Part shown: positions 18,276 to 26,223 of the stretch, piece by piece | Layout of the letters: each line of letters opens with the position of its first letter | How positions within the stretch are numbered: position 1 is the first letter of the stretch | Assembly: GCA_028282885.1 (NCBI GenBank) | Contig: JANQGX010000038.1 | Span: forward strand, 124,001 to 188,000 | From: SAR324 cluster bacterium | Lineage (GTDB): Bacteria; SAR324; XYD2-FULL-50-16 | Length of the DNA stretch: 64,000 bases | Direction of reading: 5' to 3' | Made by a program: the position numbers and the translations under genes | The notes under the pieces: generated by a model | The model's input: only the letters and a program-made list of their open reading frames with translations | Databases searched by the model: none | What the model was told of the DNA's origin: nothing

Positions 18276-21200
18276 CTACTCTCCGGCAATCAATTGATGA
18301 ACAGCAGAAGCCAGGGTTTCGATGGTGAAAGGTTTCTGCAGAAATACATCAATTCCTTCCCGCAGCAGTTCTTTAACACGGACATCAGTCTTTAAACCTG
18401 ATACCAAAATAACCCTGAGATCAGGATCAATTTCCTTCATTTTGTAATACGTCTCCCTTCCCGACATCAAAGGCATTGCCATATCCAACAGTATCACCTT
18501 GATCTTCCCGTGATGCGTCCTGAAAATGTCAAGGGCCTCCTGCCCGTTTTCGGCCAGCATGACAGTGTATCCGCACTCTTCCAGGATATCCCGCGAAGCA
18601 AGCCTCATCAGTTCTTCGTCATCCACAACCAGAATAAGGCCTTCCCCTTTCGGCACCGAAACGTCGGCAGCACCAACATGAAGATGTTTGTCTTGATCCT
18701 GCATTACAGGGAGATATACGTTAACCGTAGTGCCGGCCCCTTCGCTGGACCTTACATCAAGAAACCCGTTATGAAGTCGTACGCTATTGTAGACCATGGC
18801 CAGCCCCAAACCGGTTCCTTTACCCTTATCCTTTGTGGTAAAAAACGGGTCGAAGATCATGCCAATCGTTCTGGCACTCATCCCCACCCCGGTATCGGAA
18901 ACAGACAGAATCCAATAATCACTCTCCCCGGCTTCCGGGTACCTGGATTTAAGGTGATCATCCGGAGTGATGCGTTCGGTCGAGAGGCTCAGAATACCAC
19001 CCCAGGGTTGGTCTTTCCCTTTCATAATAGTCATGGAATGCTCAGCGTTTACACAGAGATTCAACAGGACCCGTTCAATCTGACTCGGATCTGCCATGAC
19101 CATAGCCGGTTCCGTCTGATAGCCGGGATTCAGTTGCACTGACTTATCGCAACTGTTTCTGGCGATTTTTACAACATGTTTGATGGTCAGGTTAAGGTCC
19201 ACAGGGGCAAAATTCAACTCCTGCTTGCGTGACAGGGTAAGCAATTGGCTGATCATATCGGAAGCACGGACTCCGGATTGGGTCATGACCTCGATATATT
19301 CCAGCAGTTTTTGAGAGTCCACCCCGCCACGGAGTTTCAGTTTATGGGATATCAGAGAAAGGGTCGCCATGATACCCCCCAGGACGTTGTTAAAATCATG
19401 TGCCAATCCCCCCGCCAGCGTTCCCACCGTTTCCATTTTCTGCGCCTGGATCAGCTCCCTATCCGCTTTGATACGATCTGTCACATCCCGCACTGTGGCG
19501 TGCAAAACTGTTTTCCCCGGCAGTTCCATCCTGGTCAGGAGGACAGTGGCGAAAAACTCCGATCCGTCGGGTCGTTGATACTTCCACTTGAAATAGTGGC
19601 TGCCGTTTTCCATTGCCAGGCGCACCATCTCTTTTTCTTTCAGGGATGACAGTTGACCGTCTTCCTGGGAAAGAGGTGAAAAATCAATTGGGGTTTTTCG
19701 GGTCAGGTCGGATTCATTCCGACAACCGAACAACTCAATGGCTGCCGGATTGGCATTTATATAGGCTTTACCCGGATCGATGATCATGATGGCATCTTTG
19801 GAGAAAGTATAAAGCACCCTGTAGCGTTCCTCACTGGTCCGAAGCTCTTCTTCAACCCGTTCCCTCTCTGTGATCTGTTGTTGCAGTTCCGTAACTTTTC
19901 CTTCCAGGGCATCGGCATGGGCGGCCATCAGCGTTTCTTTCTCCTTATGATAGTCGATGCTCTTCTTCAACTCCTCGGGGCTGATTTCCAGCTCTGCCAG
20001 GATTTTGCTGTAAGCGGCGGTGAGCTCCCCTGATTCCTGTTTGGTAAACATATCGGCAGATTTGAGCGTTTTGTAAGCGGCTGCTGTGCCAATGGATCCT
20101 GCTAACAGCTTTTCAGTACTGCTACAAAAGTCCATCAGCTCAACCACGGTCACCATTTGTTTTTCTTTCAAACCGCTCATTTCTATCGCTTTATCCAGCA
20201 AGCGGTCTGCCCGCACCAGTCCAAGATATCGTTTGACCGAGGATTTCAACCGCTGCCTTTTTTCCTCCAGATCTATTTTCCCGTCTCGTGCCGATTCCAG
20301 GGAAAACATGGGAGTTTCCAGCCCTACAAAAGCGTTGGCGGTCTCTTCACCGGTTTTACTGCTGGAAAAGAGAATGGAACCGAGAATATAGCATCCCAGG
20401 TTTAAAAGAATGGACCAGAATACGCCATGGGGAACAAAGGGAAGCCCTGTCAAACCGAACAGACTTTCAGGTTTTAGCAGTTCGACGCCCCAGGGTCCGG
20501 ATTTCAACACCTGGGACGCTATCCAGCCACTCCTGATGAAAGTGGGAAGTAAAAGCGTATATACCCAGGTGGCAAAACCGGCTCCCAATCCCAATAGTGC
20601 TCCAACCAGATTCCCCCTTCTCCAGAAAATCCCGCCGATGATACAGGGGGCGAACTGAAAGGCGGCAGCGAACGATATAATTCCCATGTTCACCAGGGTT
20701 TGGCTTCCCGCCAAAGCCCTTTCGAACCAGTACCCAAACAGGATAACGGCAGCTACGGCTAACCAGCGCAGTTTCAGGATCTGCATCCTTAAAAATCCCA
20801 ATCCCGGTAAAAAGTCAAGCAGGGGAAGCAGGATGTGATTGGTTAACATAGTGGACATGGTCATGGAGCTGATCATTATCATGCTGGCCGCAGCGGAAAA
20901 ACCGCCCAGAAAAACCAGCAGGGTCAACCAGTCATCACCAAACTGCAGGGGAAGATAGAGAACAAACATATCCGCGTGTTTCTCGGGCAAACCTTTCATC
21001 AGCCCCACCAATGCAATTGGTAGCACGAACAGGTTGATCAAAAACATATAGAGGGGAAACAGCCATTTTGCTGTCTTGACATGCTCAACCGAGGCATTCT
21101 CAACAACAGAGATATGAAACTGCCTGGGAAGGAAGAAAATGGCGGACATTCCCAGCAGCAAATAGGTTAACCAGGTAGCAAAGGAGATGTTTTCCGGTGT

Positions 21201-21920
21201 GTTGGGATTCGGGTCCGTGGAACGTCCGGCATAGTCACTCCACTGGGAGAACACATCACCGATCCCATTGAAAACAAAATAGGTTACAAAAATCCCGATA
21301 GCGAGAAACGCCACCAGCTTGACAATCGATTCCACTGCCACTGCGAATACCATCCCCTGGTGGCGCTCGGTTGGATCCAGCTTCCTGACCCCGAACATTA
21401 TGGTGAAGGTGATCATCAGGACCACGATTACCTGGCCGGTATAATCGGATATGGAGAACCCCGTACCAACGACAGGGATAGCCAGCACCTCAAAGGCTGC
21501 AATCACCGCTTTGAATTGCAATGCGATGTAGGGAGCCATGCCCACGAATATCATCAGGGTAACCATAGCGGCCAGCAATTGTGATCGATCATAACGTGCC
21601 GCAATGAAATCGGCTATACTATTGATACGATAGGATTGTTTGATTTTTATCAGTTTCACCAACACCCAGTCCCAGAGAATGATGGACAGGGTCGGACCGA
21701 TATAGATTGTCAGGAACAGAAAGCTGGATGTGGCGGCATTCCCTACGCTTCCGTAAAAGGTCCAGGAAGTACAGTAGACCGCCAGCGATAGGGAATAGAC
21801 AACAGCGTTGTTCGCCAGATTTCTTCCCGTAGGTCTGCTGCGATCTGCCCAATTGGCGACCAGAAACAGAAGACCGATGTAAATACAGATGACCAGAAAG
21901 ATGGTGAGGGCATCAAGCAT
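18276..21920 (-). CDS. sodium-solute-symporter/STAC/PAS hybrid sensor histidine kinase (CbrA-like)
   Basis: A 1214-residue inner-membrane protein. Residues 1-500 are a 12-13 helix sodium:solute symporter domain. Residues about 560-640 fit the STAC linker domain known between such symporters and kinases; a coiled coil follows (about 640-685). A PAS domain with PAC (about 690-815), HisKA with GLAHDFNNVLGG (phospho-His near residue 838), HATPase_c with NLCVNAEH, SDTGVGMS and GTGLGLAM, and a C-terminal receiver (VVDDEE; phospho-Asp in LLDMAMP near 1143; K in QKPF) complete it. Related proteins (CbrA, CrbS) sense nutrient availability. No separate response regulator lies nearby. It follows a 75-aa membrane protein by 6 nt with little ribosome site of its own, so the two are probably coupled. 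A purine-related ligand is only a positional guess. Confidence 0.9.
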   Translation of the reverse strand: MLDALTIFLVICIYIGLLFLVANWADRSRPTGRNLANNAVVYSLSLAVYCTSWTFYGSVGNAATSSFLFLTIYIGPTLSIILWDWVLVKLIKIKQSYRINSIADFIAARYDRSQLLAAMVTLMIFVGMAPYIALQFKAVIAAFEVLAIPVVGTGFSISDYTGQVIVVLMITFTIMFGVRKLDPTERHQGMVFAVAVESIVKLVAFLAIGIFVTYFVFNGIGDVFSQWSDYAGRSTDPNPNTPENISFATWLTYLLLGMSAIFFLPRQFHISVVENASVEHVKTAKWLFPLYMFLINLFVLPIALVGLMKGLPEKHADMFVLYLPLQFGDDWLTLLVFLGGFSAAASMIMISSMTMSTMLTNHILLPLLDFLPGLGFLRMQILKLRWLAVAAVILFGYWFERALAGSQTLVNMGIISFAAAFQFAPCIIGGIFWRRGNLVGALLGLGAGFATWVYTLLLPTFIRSGWIASQVLKSGPWGVELLKPESLFGLTGLPFVPHGVFWSILLNLGCYILGSILFSSSKTGEETANAFVGLETPMFSLESARDGKIDLEEKRQRLKSSVKRYLGLVRADRLLDKAIEMSGLKEKQMVTVVELMDFCSSTEKLLAGSIGTAAAYKTLKSADMFTKQESGELTAAYSKILAELEISPEELKKSIDYHKEKETLMAAHADALEGKVTELQQQITERERVEEELRTSEERYRVLYTFSKDAIMIIDPGKAYINANPAAIELFGCRNESDLTRKTPIDFSPLSQEDGQLSSLKEKEMVRLAMENGSHYFKWKYQRPDGSEFFATVLLTRMELPGKTVLHATVRDVTDRIKADRELIQAQKMETVGTLAGGLAHDFNNVLGGIMATLSLISHKLKLRGGVDSQKLLEYIEVMTQSGVRASDMISQLLTLSRKQELNFAPVDLNLTIKHVVKIARNSCDKSVQLNPGYQTEPAMVMADPSQIERVLLNLCVNAEHSMTIMKGKDQPWGGILSLSTERITPDDHLKSRYPEAGESDYWILSVSDTGVGMSARTIGMIFDPFFTTKDKGKGTGLGLAMVYNSVRLHNGFLDVRSSEGAGTTVNVYLPVMQDQDKHLHVGAADVSVPKGEGLILVVDDEELMRLASRDILEECGYTVMLAENGQEALDIFRTHHGKIKVILLDMAMPLMSGRETYYKMKEIDPDLRVILVSGLKTDVRVKELLREGIDVFLQKPFTIETLASAVHQLIAGE

Positions 21921-21926
21921 ATGCTG

Positions 21927-22154
21927 TTAATCCCGTTTATTCAAAAATGAACCGATCCCGGCCAGGATATGAGCCATAACAATGGCTCCCCAGACGAGAT
22001 ATAAATAGAGGTACATGCCTTTGATTGACGACAGGAAAGTGGTGCCCAGAAACGGCCAGGTGAACAGCAGGAAACCCATGAAGAAGAGCACGATCTGGAT
22101 TTCACCCCTGCTTAAAAAGGATTGCAGAATGGAAATCACTTTTCTAATTCTCAT
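21927..22154 (-). CDS. small two-helix membrane protein upstream of the symporter-kinase
   Basis: A 75-residue protein with a basic N-terminus (MRIRKVISILQSF), a hydrophobic helix at about 19-38 (IVLFFMGFLLFTWPF) and a second at about 45-68 (YLYLYLVWGAIVMAHILAGI), ending in a basic tail. Its stop is 6 nt before the ATG of the symporter-kinase. Small two-helix proteins often accompany sodium-solute symporters; by that analogy it could be an assembly or gating partner of the symporter domain. I do not recognise a named family. No strong ribosome site is seen before the ATG. Confidence 0.7.
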   Translation of the reverse strand: MRIRKVISILQSFLSRGEIQIVLFFMGFLLFTWPFLGTTFLSSIKGMYLYLYLVWGAIVMAHILAGIGSFLNKRD

Positions 22155-22464
22155 GCTGAAAGCCCCATTGTTGGAATGGTGAATGGCCTTTGGCGAAAGA
22201 TCAGATCAATCGATGACTGGGGTATGGTAATGGTAAATCCGGTATGGACAACCGTTTAAAATCATGTGGATCTGTTTTTAATTATAATACCATAGAAGTT
22301 TTACTAATGGAAGAAGAAGGACCGGATTGGGGGGCGGGAAGCACAGCGGTAATCCTTTCGAATAACAGAGTAAAAATAACCAATTTTATCAGCAAAATTC
22401 TGCAGAAAGTTAACCGATCAGGTGTTGACGGAACAGGGAGGTTAGTTTGCAGGCGGCCTGATCC
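22155..22464. other. 310-bp intergenic region upstream of the symporter-kinase operon
   Basis: Lies between the start of the small membrane protein and the stop of the MocR-type gene, both on the minus strand, so it should hold the kinase-operon promoter and the end of the MocR transcript. The 78-residue plus-strand ORF here runs into the MocR coding end and looks spurious. GGTATGG occurs twice (near 22222 and 22240) but I see no convincing promoter, hairpin or RNA gene. Confidence 0.4.
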
Positions 22465-23880
22465 TTACATGAGATCATAGATGATCTGCCCCAGGATCTC
22501 GATACTTTTTTCAAAATGCCTGGTTACGGGATTACCGCAGCCCAATCGGATGCAGTTCTGGTATCTGCCTGAAACGGAGCAGAGGACCCCGGGCATGACC
22601 AGGATGTTTTCCAAAAGCGCCTCCCTGTGCAGTTCAATAGTGTCGATCTTATCATTTAGCTGAACCCATAGATTCAAACCGCCGCCCGGATTGGATATTC
22701 TGGTATCCTTAGGGAAATACCGGACGACAGCCATGATCAGGTCGCTCATCTGTTTCTTTAATTCATTTCTGACAAACCTGAGCTGTCGCTCATAGGAGTC
22801 GTTTTTCAGGAACTGCACAATCAGGTATTGGTTCAGTTTGGAACCTGACAGGGAAAGGTTGGACTTCAACTCCTGAACCTGCTCCATAAAAATCCCGGGA
22901 ATGGCCCATCCGACTCTTAGCCCCGGGGCCAGAGTTTTTGAGAAAGAAGAGCAGTATAATACCAATCCCTTTTCATCGAAAGATTTCAGGGTGGATGGCC
23001 TTCTCTCCTCGAAGTGAAGTTCGCCGAAAACATCATCCTCAATGATCGGGATATTTTTATGGTTCATCAATCGAACCAGTTTTTCACGCTTTTCGTTGGG
23101 CATGACATAACCCAACGGATTTTGATAACTGGGATTAAAAAGACAGGCTTTGACCTGTTGCGAGTCCAGGATCTCCTCAAGTTTATCGACTTCAACCCCC
23201 TCGGTCAGGTTTGTGGGCAGCTCCAGGGCAAACATATTGTTCTGCTCAATCAACTGCAAAAATCCGTTATAGGTAGGGGTTTCAACACCAATGATATCTC
23301 CCGGTTTAGCCACAGCACGCAGACAGAGGCTGATGGCATCCATGCAACCGTTGGTGATGATAATCTCCTCCGATGAGATCCTGCCGGAAACTCCCAGTGT
23401 CCTTTTGGCGATTTGCCTCCTAAGCTCCAGCGATCCCATGGAGCGATCATATCCGAAAACATGGTCCATCTCTTCTATGGAAATAGACTTGAATATTTTC
23501 GAGAACTGCTTCAGGGGGAGAATATCATTGGCTGGAATAGCCAAGCCCACCGATGTCAGGTGAGTCTTTCCAACCTGTCTTGTCATCTCATGAGACAGCT
23601 TCGCAACCCGCACCTTTTGAGGATTTTTTTGACACTCGACCAGTTTCGGAGATTCCTGACGATGATGGAGGATATTGCTGACAAAGAAACCCGATTTTTC
23701 CCTGGCTTCGACGATTCCACGCCGTTCCAGTTCCATATAAGCTTTATGAACCGTGGATATACTATTGTTGGATTCATTGTGAATCTTTCGCAGGGATGGA
23801 AGCCTTTCTCCGGCGTGAAATTCTCCATTCAAAACTTTAATCTCTATTTCGTTTGCCAGGTCGATATATTGAAATGTCAT
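22465..23880 (-). CDS. MocR-type regulator (GntR winged helix fused to class I aminotransferase domain)
   Basis: An N-terminal GntR-type DNA-binding domain (GERLPSLRKIHNE, STVHKAYMELERRGIVEAREKSG) is joined to a PLP-dependent aminotransferase fold with ITNGCMDAISLCLRA, NPSYQNPLGY, EDDVFGELHFE and the cofactor lysine in SSFSKTLAPGLRVGW. I prefer the ATG at 23880 (471 aa, beginning MTFQYIDLANEIE), because MocR proteins usually start about ten residues before this helix; the ORF track start at 23955 is TTG, and an ATG at 23922 is also possible. MocR proteins use a PLP adduct or amino acid to control transcription. Repeated ATCTGTTAT elements in the divergent region toward the small-ORF/GNAT pair suggest it controls that pair and itself. 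Confidence 0.88.
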   Translation of the reverse strand: MTFQYIDLANEIEIKVLNGEFHAGERLPSLRKIHNESNNSISTVHKAYMELERRGIVEAREKSGFFVSNILHHRQESPKLVECQKNPQKVRVAKLSHEMTRQVGKTHLTSVGLAIPANDILPLKQFSKIFKSISIEEMDHVFGYDRSMGSLELRRQIAKRTLGVSGRISSEEIIITNGCMDAISLCLRAVAKPGDIIGVETPTYNGFLQLIEQNNMFALELPTNLTEGVEVDKLEEILDSQQVKACLFNPSYQNPLGYVMPNEKREKLVRLMNHKNIPIIEDDVFGELHFEERRPSTLKSFDEKGLVLYCSSFSKTLAPGLRVGWAIPGIFMEQVQELKSNLSLSGSKLNQYLIVQFLKNDSYERQLRFVRNELKKQMSDLIMAVVRYFPKDTRISNPGGGLNLWVQLNDKIDTIELHREALLENILVMPGVLCSVSGRYQNCIRLGCGNPVTRHFEKSIEILGQIIYDLM

Positions 23881-23889
23881 GTCAATTTC

Positions 23890-24040
23890 ATCTGTTATGC
23901 TTTTTGGAAAAACTCTGTTCATATGTATACTATTTTCAAAAAATGGATCTGTCAAATAATTTTTATATACATGAAATTTTTATATTTTAAATGAAATTAC
24001 ATCTGTTATGTATAATATTGTAACAACCTGAATCTGTTAT
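23890..24040 (+). promoter_or_regulatory. direct-repeat operator array between mocR-type gene and small ORF/GNAT operon
   Basis: ATCTGTTAT occurs exactly three times in one orientation: 23890-23898, 24001-24009 and 24032-24040. A relaxed copy ATCTGTCAA lies at 23947-23955 and a TCTGTT core at 23914. Two exact copies flank a TATAAT at 24011-24016. MocR-type regulators are known to bind widely spaced direct repeats near their own promoters, which fits. If translation started upstream of 23880 the first copy would be coding, one reason I prefer the later start. Confidence 0.5.
24011..24016 (+). promoter_or_regulatory. candidate -10 element of the small ORF/GNAT operon
   Basis: A perfect TATAAT in an AT-rich tract 111 bases upstream of the small-ORF ATG, between two ATCTGTTAT repeats. 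The -35 region at 17-18 bases spacing (TTAAAT/TAAATG) is weak, which would suit an activated promoter. Confidence 0.4.
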
Positions 24041-24126
24041 TTCTGATTTCATGAGGTAAAATGGACCTACAGTTCAACACGGAACATCGCTTAAACGATT
24101 CATTTCCCTCTTAAAAAGGAGGAACC

Positions 24127-24324
24127 ATGATCAATCCCTTTGTTATCGAAAACGAAATCAGATATCGAAAGGAAAAGTTAGAAAAAGAGTTGGCACATCA
24201 ATACCCAATTCCATTGGAAGAAGAACTCATCTGTGATTCGGTTAAACAAAGAAAATCCGCAATGGGTTATTTCAGATTATTGCTGGAGCTTATCCACATC
24301 AGAACCAGGGGGATCAATGCTTAG
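24127..24324 (+). CDS. small charged helical protein, unknown function
   Basis: A 65-residue ORF beginning MINPFVIENEIRYRKEKLEK and rich in charged residues; predicted to be helical, no membrane segment and one cysteine. The start has a near-perfect ribosome site (AAAAAGGAGGAACCATG), strong evidence that it is translated. Its stop overlaps the ATG of the GNAT gene by eight bases, so it is the first gene of a coupled pair. I recognise no family. It could be a co-folding partner or a leader that sets translation of the acetyltransferase. Confidence 0.65.
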   Translation: MINPFVIENEIRYRKEKLEKELAHQYPIPLEEELICDSVKQRKSAMGYFRLLLELIHIRTRGINA

Positions 24325-25144
24325 ATTATCGTCGGACGATTATGGCCGGGTTTCGAAACTATTATCGAAAGTGACCATCAACCATCTCTTTGCAAAATCA
24401 GTTGTCGAGAAGCATGTGGATGGCTCGGTGTTTACCGATTCTATCACCCAACCAACTGCTGTCTACATAGCGCACCCCTATGGCATGTCCCTTCTGTTCG
24501 GATCTCCGGAGCACCGGGGATTCAACCAGGAGCTGAAAAACTATCTGCTGGGAAAAGCCGGGAGGACAATCAGCGAGGAGTGGCTGCAGGCTTGTCCTGC
24601 ATCTTGGAACAGTGCAATAGCCAAGCTGTTGGGAGACAGACTGGTGAAGGCTGAGCCAACGGATCCCAATCCTCAACTCAACAAGGTAACCGAATTCAGC
24701 CGGGTTCTTTTTAAATTTGACCCGGAGAAGTATCGTCTTTTCAGATCAGGTTTTCCACTTCATCACTTTGATATTAACAGATCCGGAAAACATGCATACC
24801 ACGCCATAACAGGCAGCGTTATTCCCGGCAATTTCTGGCGGAACGAAGATCATTTTGTCACAGACGGTATCGGATTTCATGTGGAACACAAAGGGGGTCC
24901 GGTCTCCATGTCATTTGCCTCATTTCTTCATGCCCGGGAACTGGAAATCGGTATCGAAACCCTCCCCGAATTCCGGAATAGAGGAATGGCGCTGGCTGCC
25001 TGTTCATCTCTCATAGATTATTGTTTGGAAAACGATTATGAACCGATCTGGTCTTGTCGTCTGCAGAACAGGGCTTCCTTCCGCCTGGCGGTAAAACTCG
25101 GATTCGAGCCGACCAGAACCTTACCGTATTACCGTCTGGTCTGA
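24317..25144 (+). CDS. GNAT-family acetyltransferase, two-module type
   Basis: I start at the ATG at 24317 (AGGGGG seven bases upstream); the track start at 24233 is inside the preceding small ORF. The 275-residue product has an N-terminal region of unclear fold and a C-terminal GNAT fold with IGIETLPEFRNRGMALAACSSLIDY, an acetyl-CoA loop of the R-x-x-G-x-A form, and a final LQNRASFRLAVKLGFEP typical of acetyltransferases related to ZmaR and Bacillus GNAT proteins. Cytoplasmic. Substrate unknown. It is divergent from the MocR-type gene, which suggests that the MocR ligand (an amino acid or amine) may also be its acceptor. Confidence 0.75.
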   Translation: MLRLSSDDYGRVSKLLSKVTINHLFAKSVVEKHVDGSVFTDSITQPTAVYIAHPYGMSLLFGSPEHRGFNQELKNYLLGKAGRTISEEWLQACPASWNSAIAKLLGDRLVKAEPTDPNPQLNKVTEFSRVLFKFDPEKYRLFRSGFPLHHFDINRSGKHAYHAITGSVIPGNFWRNEDHFVTDGIGFHVEHKGGPVSMSFASFLHARELEIGIETLPEFRNRGMALAACSSLIDYCLENDYEPIWSCRLQNRASFRLAVKLGFEPTRTLPYYRLV

Positions 25145-25330
25145 AGTTCTTATAATCACCCCTGGTCAGACCGCTGGGATAAAGCAGGCGAGAACCAGCC
25201 GGATTGTGCATGATTCAAGAGATGATTTCGACCGGATGATTCTGCAAGGATGACTAGGCCGGTTCCTTAACCGGAATCAGCAGAGGGTTGGTGGGGATAA
25301 ATCCGGGAGTTAGGGAACTCCGGCTGTCAT

Positions 25331-25906
25331 TTACAGAAACAGGTTGAAAAAGGCAAATGCCGCTACCAACACAGCAAAGATAATCCCGAAAATGCGTGAA
25401 ACACTCCCCAGCTCTTCATCGGAAAGCCCTTCGACATTTTGTGCCTGCTCTTCAGTAGCTTCTTCGTCTTTTCGAACCACCCTGAGTTTGGGTTTGCCCT
25501 TAGCTTCGGGCAGATCGGGAAACAGGTTTTGGTTTTCCACGTGATTCATCACTTTCCCGAAAAAATACCAATAGGTGGACTGATTATCTCCGGAGTATCT
25601 CACCGCCTGATCCTCTCCCAGTGTCTGCTCAACCAGGACGGCAATTTCCGCATAGACAGCCACATGATTAAGAAAGGAATCGAAATCGGTTCTCTCAAAA
25701 CTCTGGAAAAAGTTATAAAAATCAGAATTTTCCGGCTTGCCGTTCTCCCGATTCAGAATAATAAACAGAACCGACCAGCGTAGAAAATGTCTTGACAACT
25801 GGTTGGCTTCATCATCTCCCTCGAACATCCAATTAGAAAAAGATGTAAATACCTCTTCATTGAGTTTGCCATCGTCTGTTTGCAGGTAGTCAAAAATATT
25901 TTCCAT
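25331..25906 (-). CDS. C-tail-anchored acidic protein, unknown function
   Basis: A 191-residue protein with an acidic, mainly helical cytoplasmic part (residues 1-165) and a single hydrophobic segment at the very end (IIFAVLVAAFAFFNLFL), the layout of a tail-anchored inner-membrane protein. A GCGGTGA stretch precedes the ATG. A short Lys/Arg-rich patch (KGKPKLRVVRKDEEATEE) stands near residue 130, before the membrane segment. It is alone on the minus strand between the GNAT gene and guaD. I recognise no family. Confidence 0.65.
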   Translation of the reverse strand: MENIFDYLQTDDGKLNEEVFTSFSNWMFEGDDEANQLSRHFLRWSVLFIILNRENGKPENSDFYNFFQSFERTDFDSFLNHVAVYAEIAVLVEQTLGEDQAVRYSGDNQSTYWYFFGKVMNHVENQNLFPDLPEAKGKPKLRVVRKDEEATEEQAQNVEGLSDEELGSVSRIFGIIFAVLVAAFAFFNLFL

Positions 25907-26223
25907 AATTCACCGCTGAGAGTTTGGGGTAGCAATTATCGCGCATTATCTGAGCAAATCTTATCACTATCTAAAGTTTCAGGCAATTGTGTCTGTCGGT
26001 GGTGATTTGATTTTATATTGTCTCTTCATTAAAAACCGTATAAGTTGGAATACGTATGGCAGCAAACGGGATGATCAATATATCAGTGACTCAGGAGTTG
26101 TAAAACCGGGACCTTTCATCGCATTATGGTTCTTCTCTCGTGATCCTGTGGAACACTTATGAGGTCACATTATCGTTAAACATCCTGTTCCGGTGATACC
26201 GGGACCTTAAATTTGGCAGGACT
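25907..26223. other. 317-bp divergent intergenic region upstream of guaD
   Basis: It separates the minus-strand tail-anchored gene from guaD, so promoters for both should be here. ACCGGGACCTT occurs twice as a direct repeat (26105-26115 and 26198-26208); the second copy is part of a short dyad just before guaD, listed separately. No RNA gene recognised. Confidence 0.4.
26187..26205 (+). promoter_or_regulatory. candidate operator dyad upstream of guaD
   Basis: GTTCCGGT-GAT-ACCGGGAC is an eight-base dyad (one G-T wobble) centred on GAT, ending 18 bases before the guaD ATG. Its right half recurs as ACCGGGACCTT at 26105-26115. It could be a repressor site or an mRNA hairpin that hides the weak guaD ribosome site. 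Confidence 0.35.

Noticed and set aside
22244-22480. 78-aa plus-strand ORF in the kinase/MocR gap
   Set aside because: Overlaps the coding end of the MocR-type gene and lacks a ribosome site or family features.
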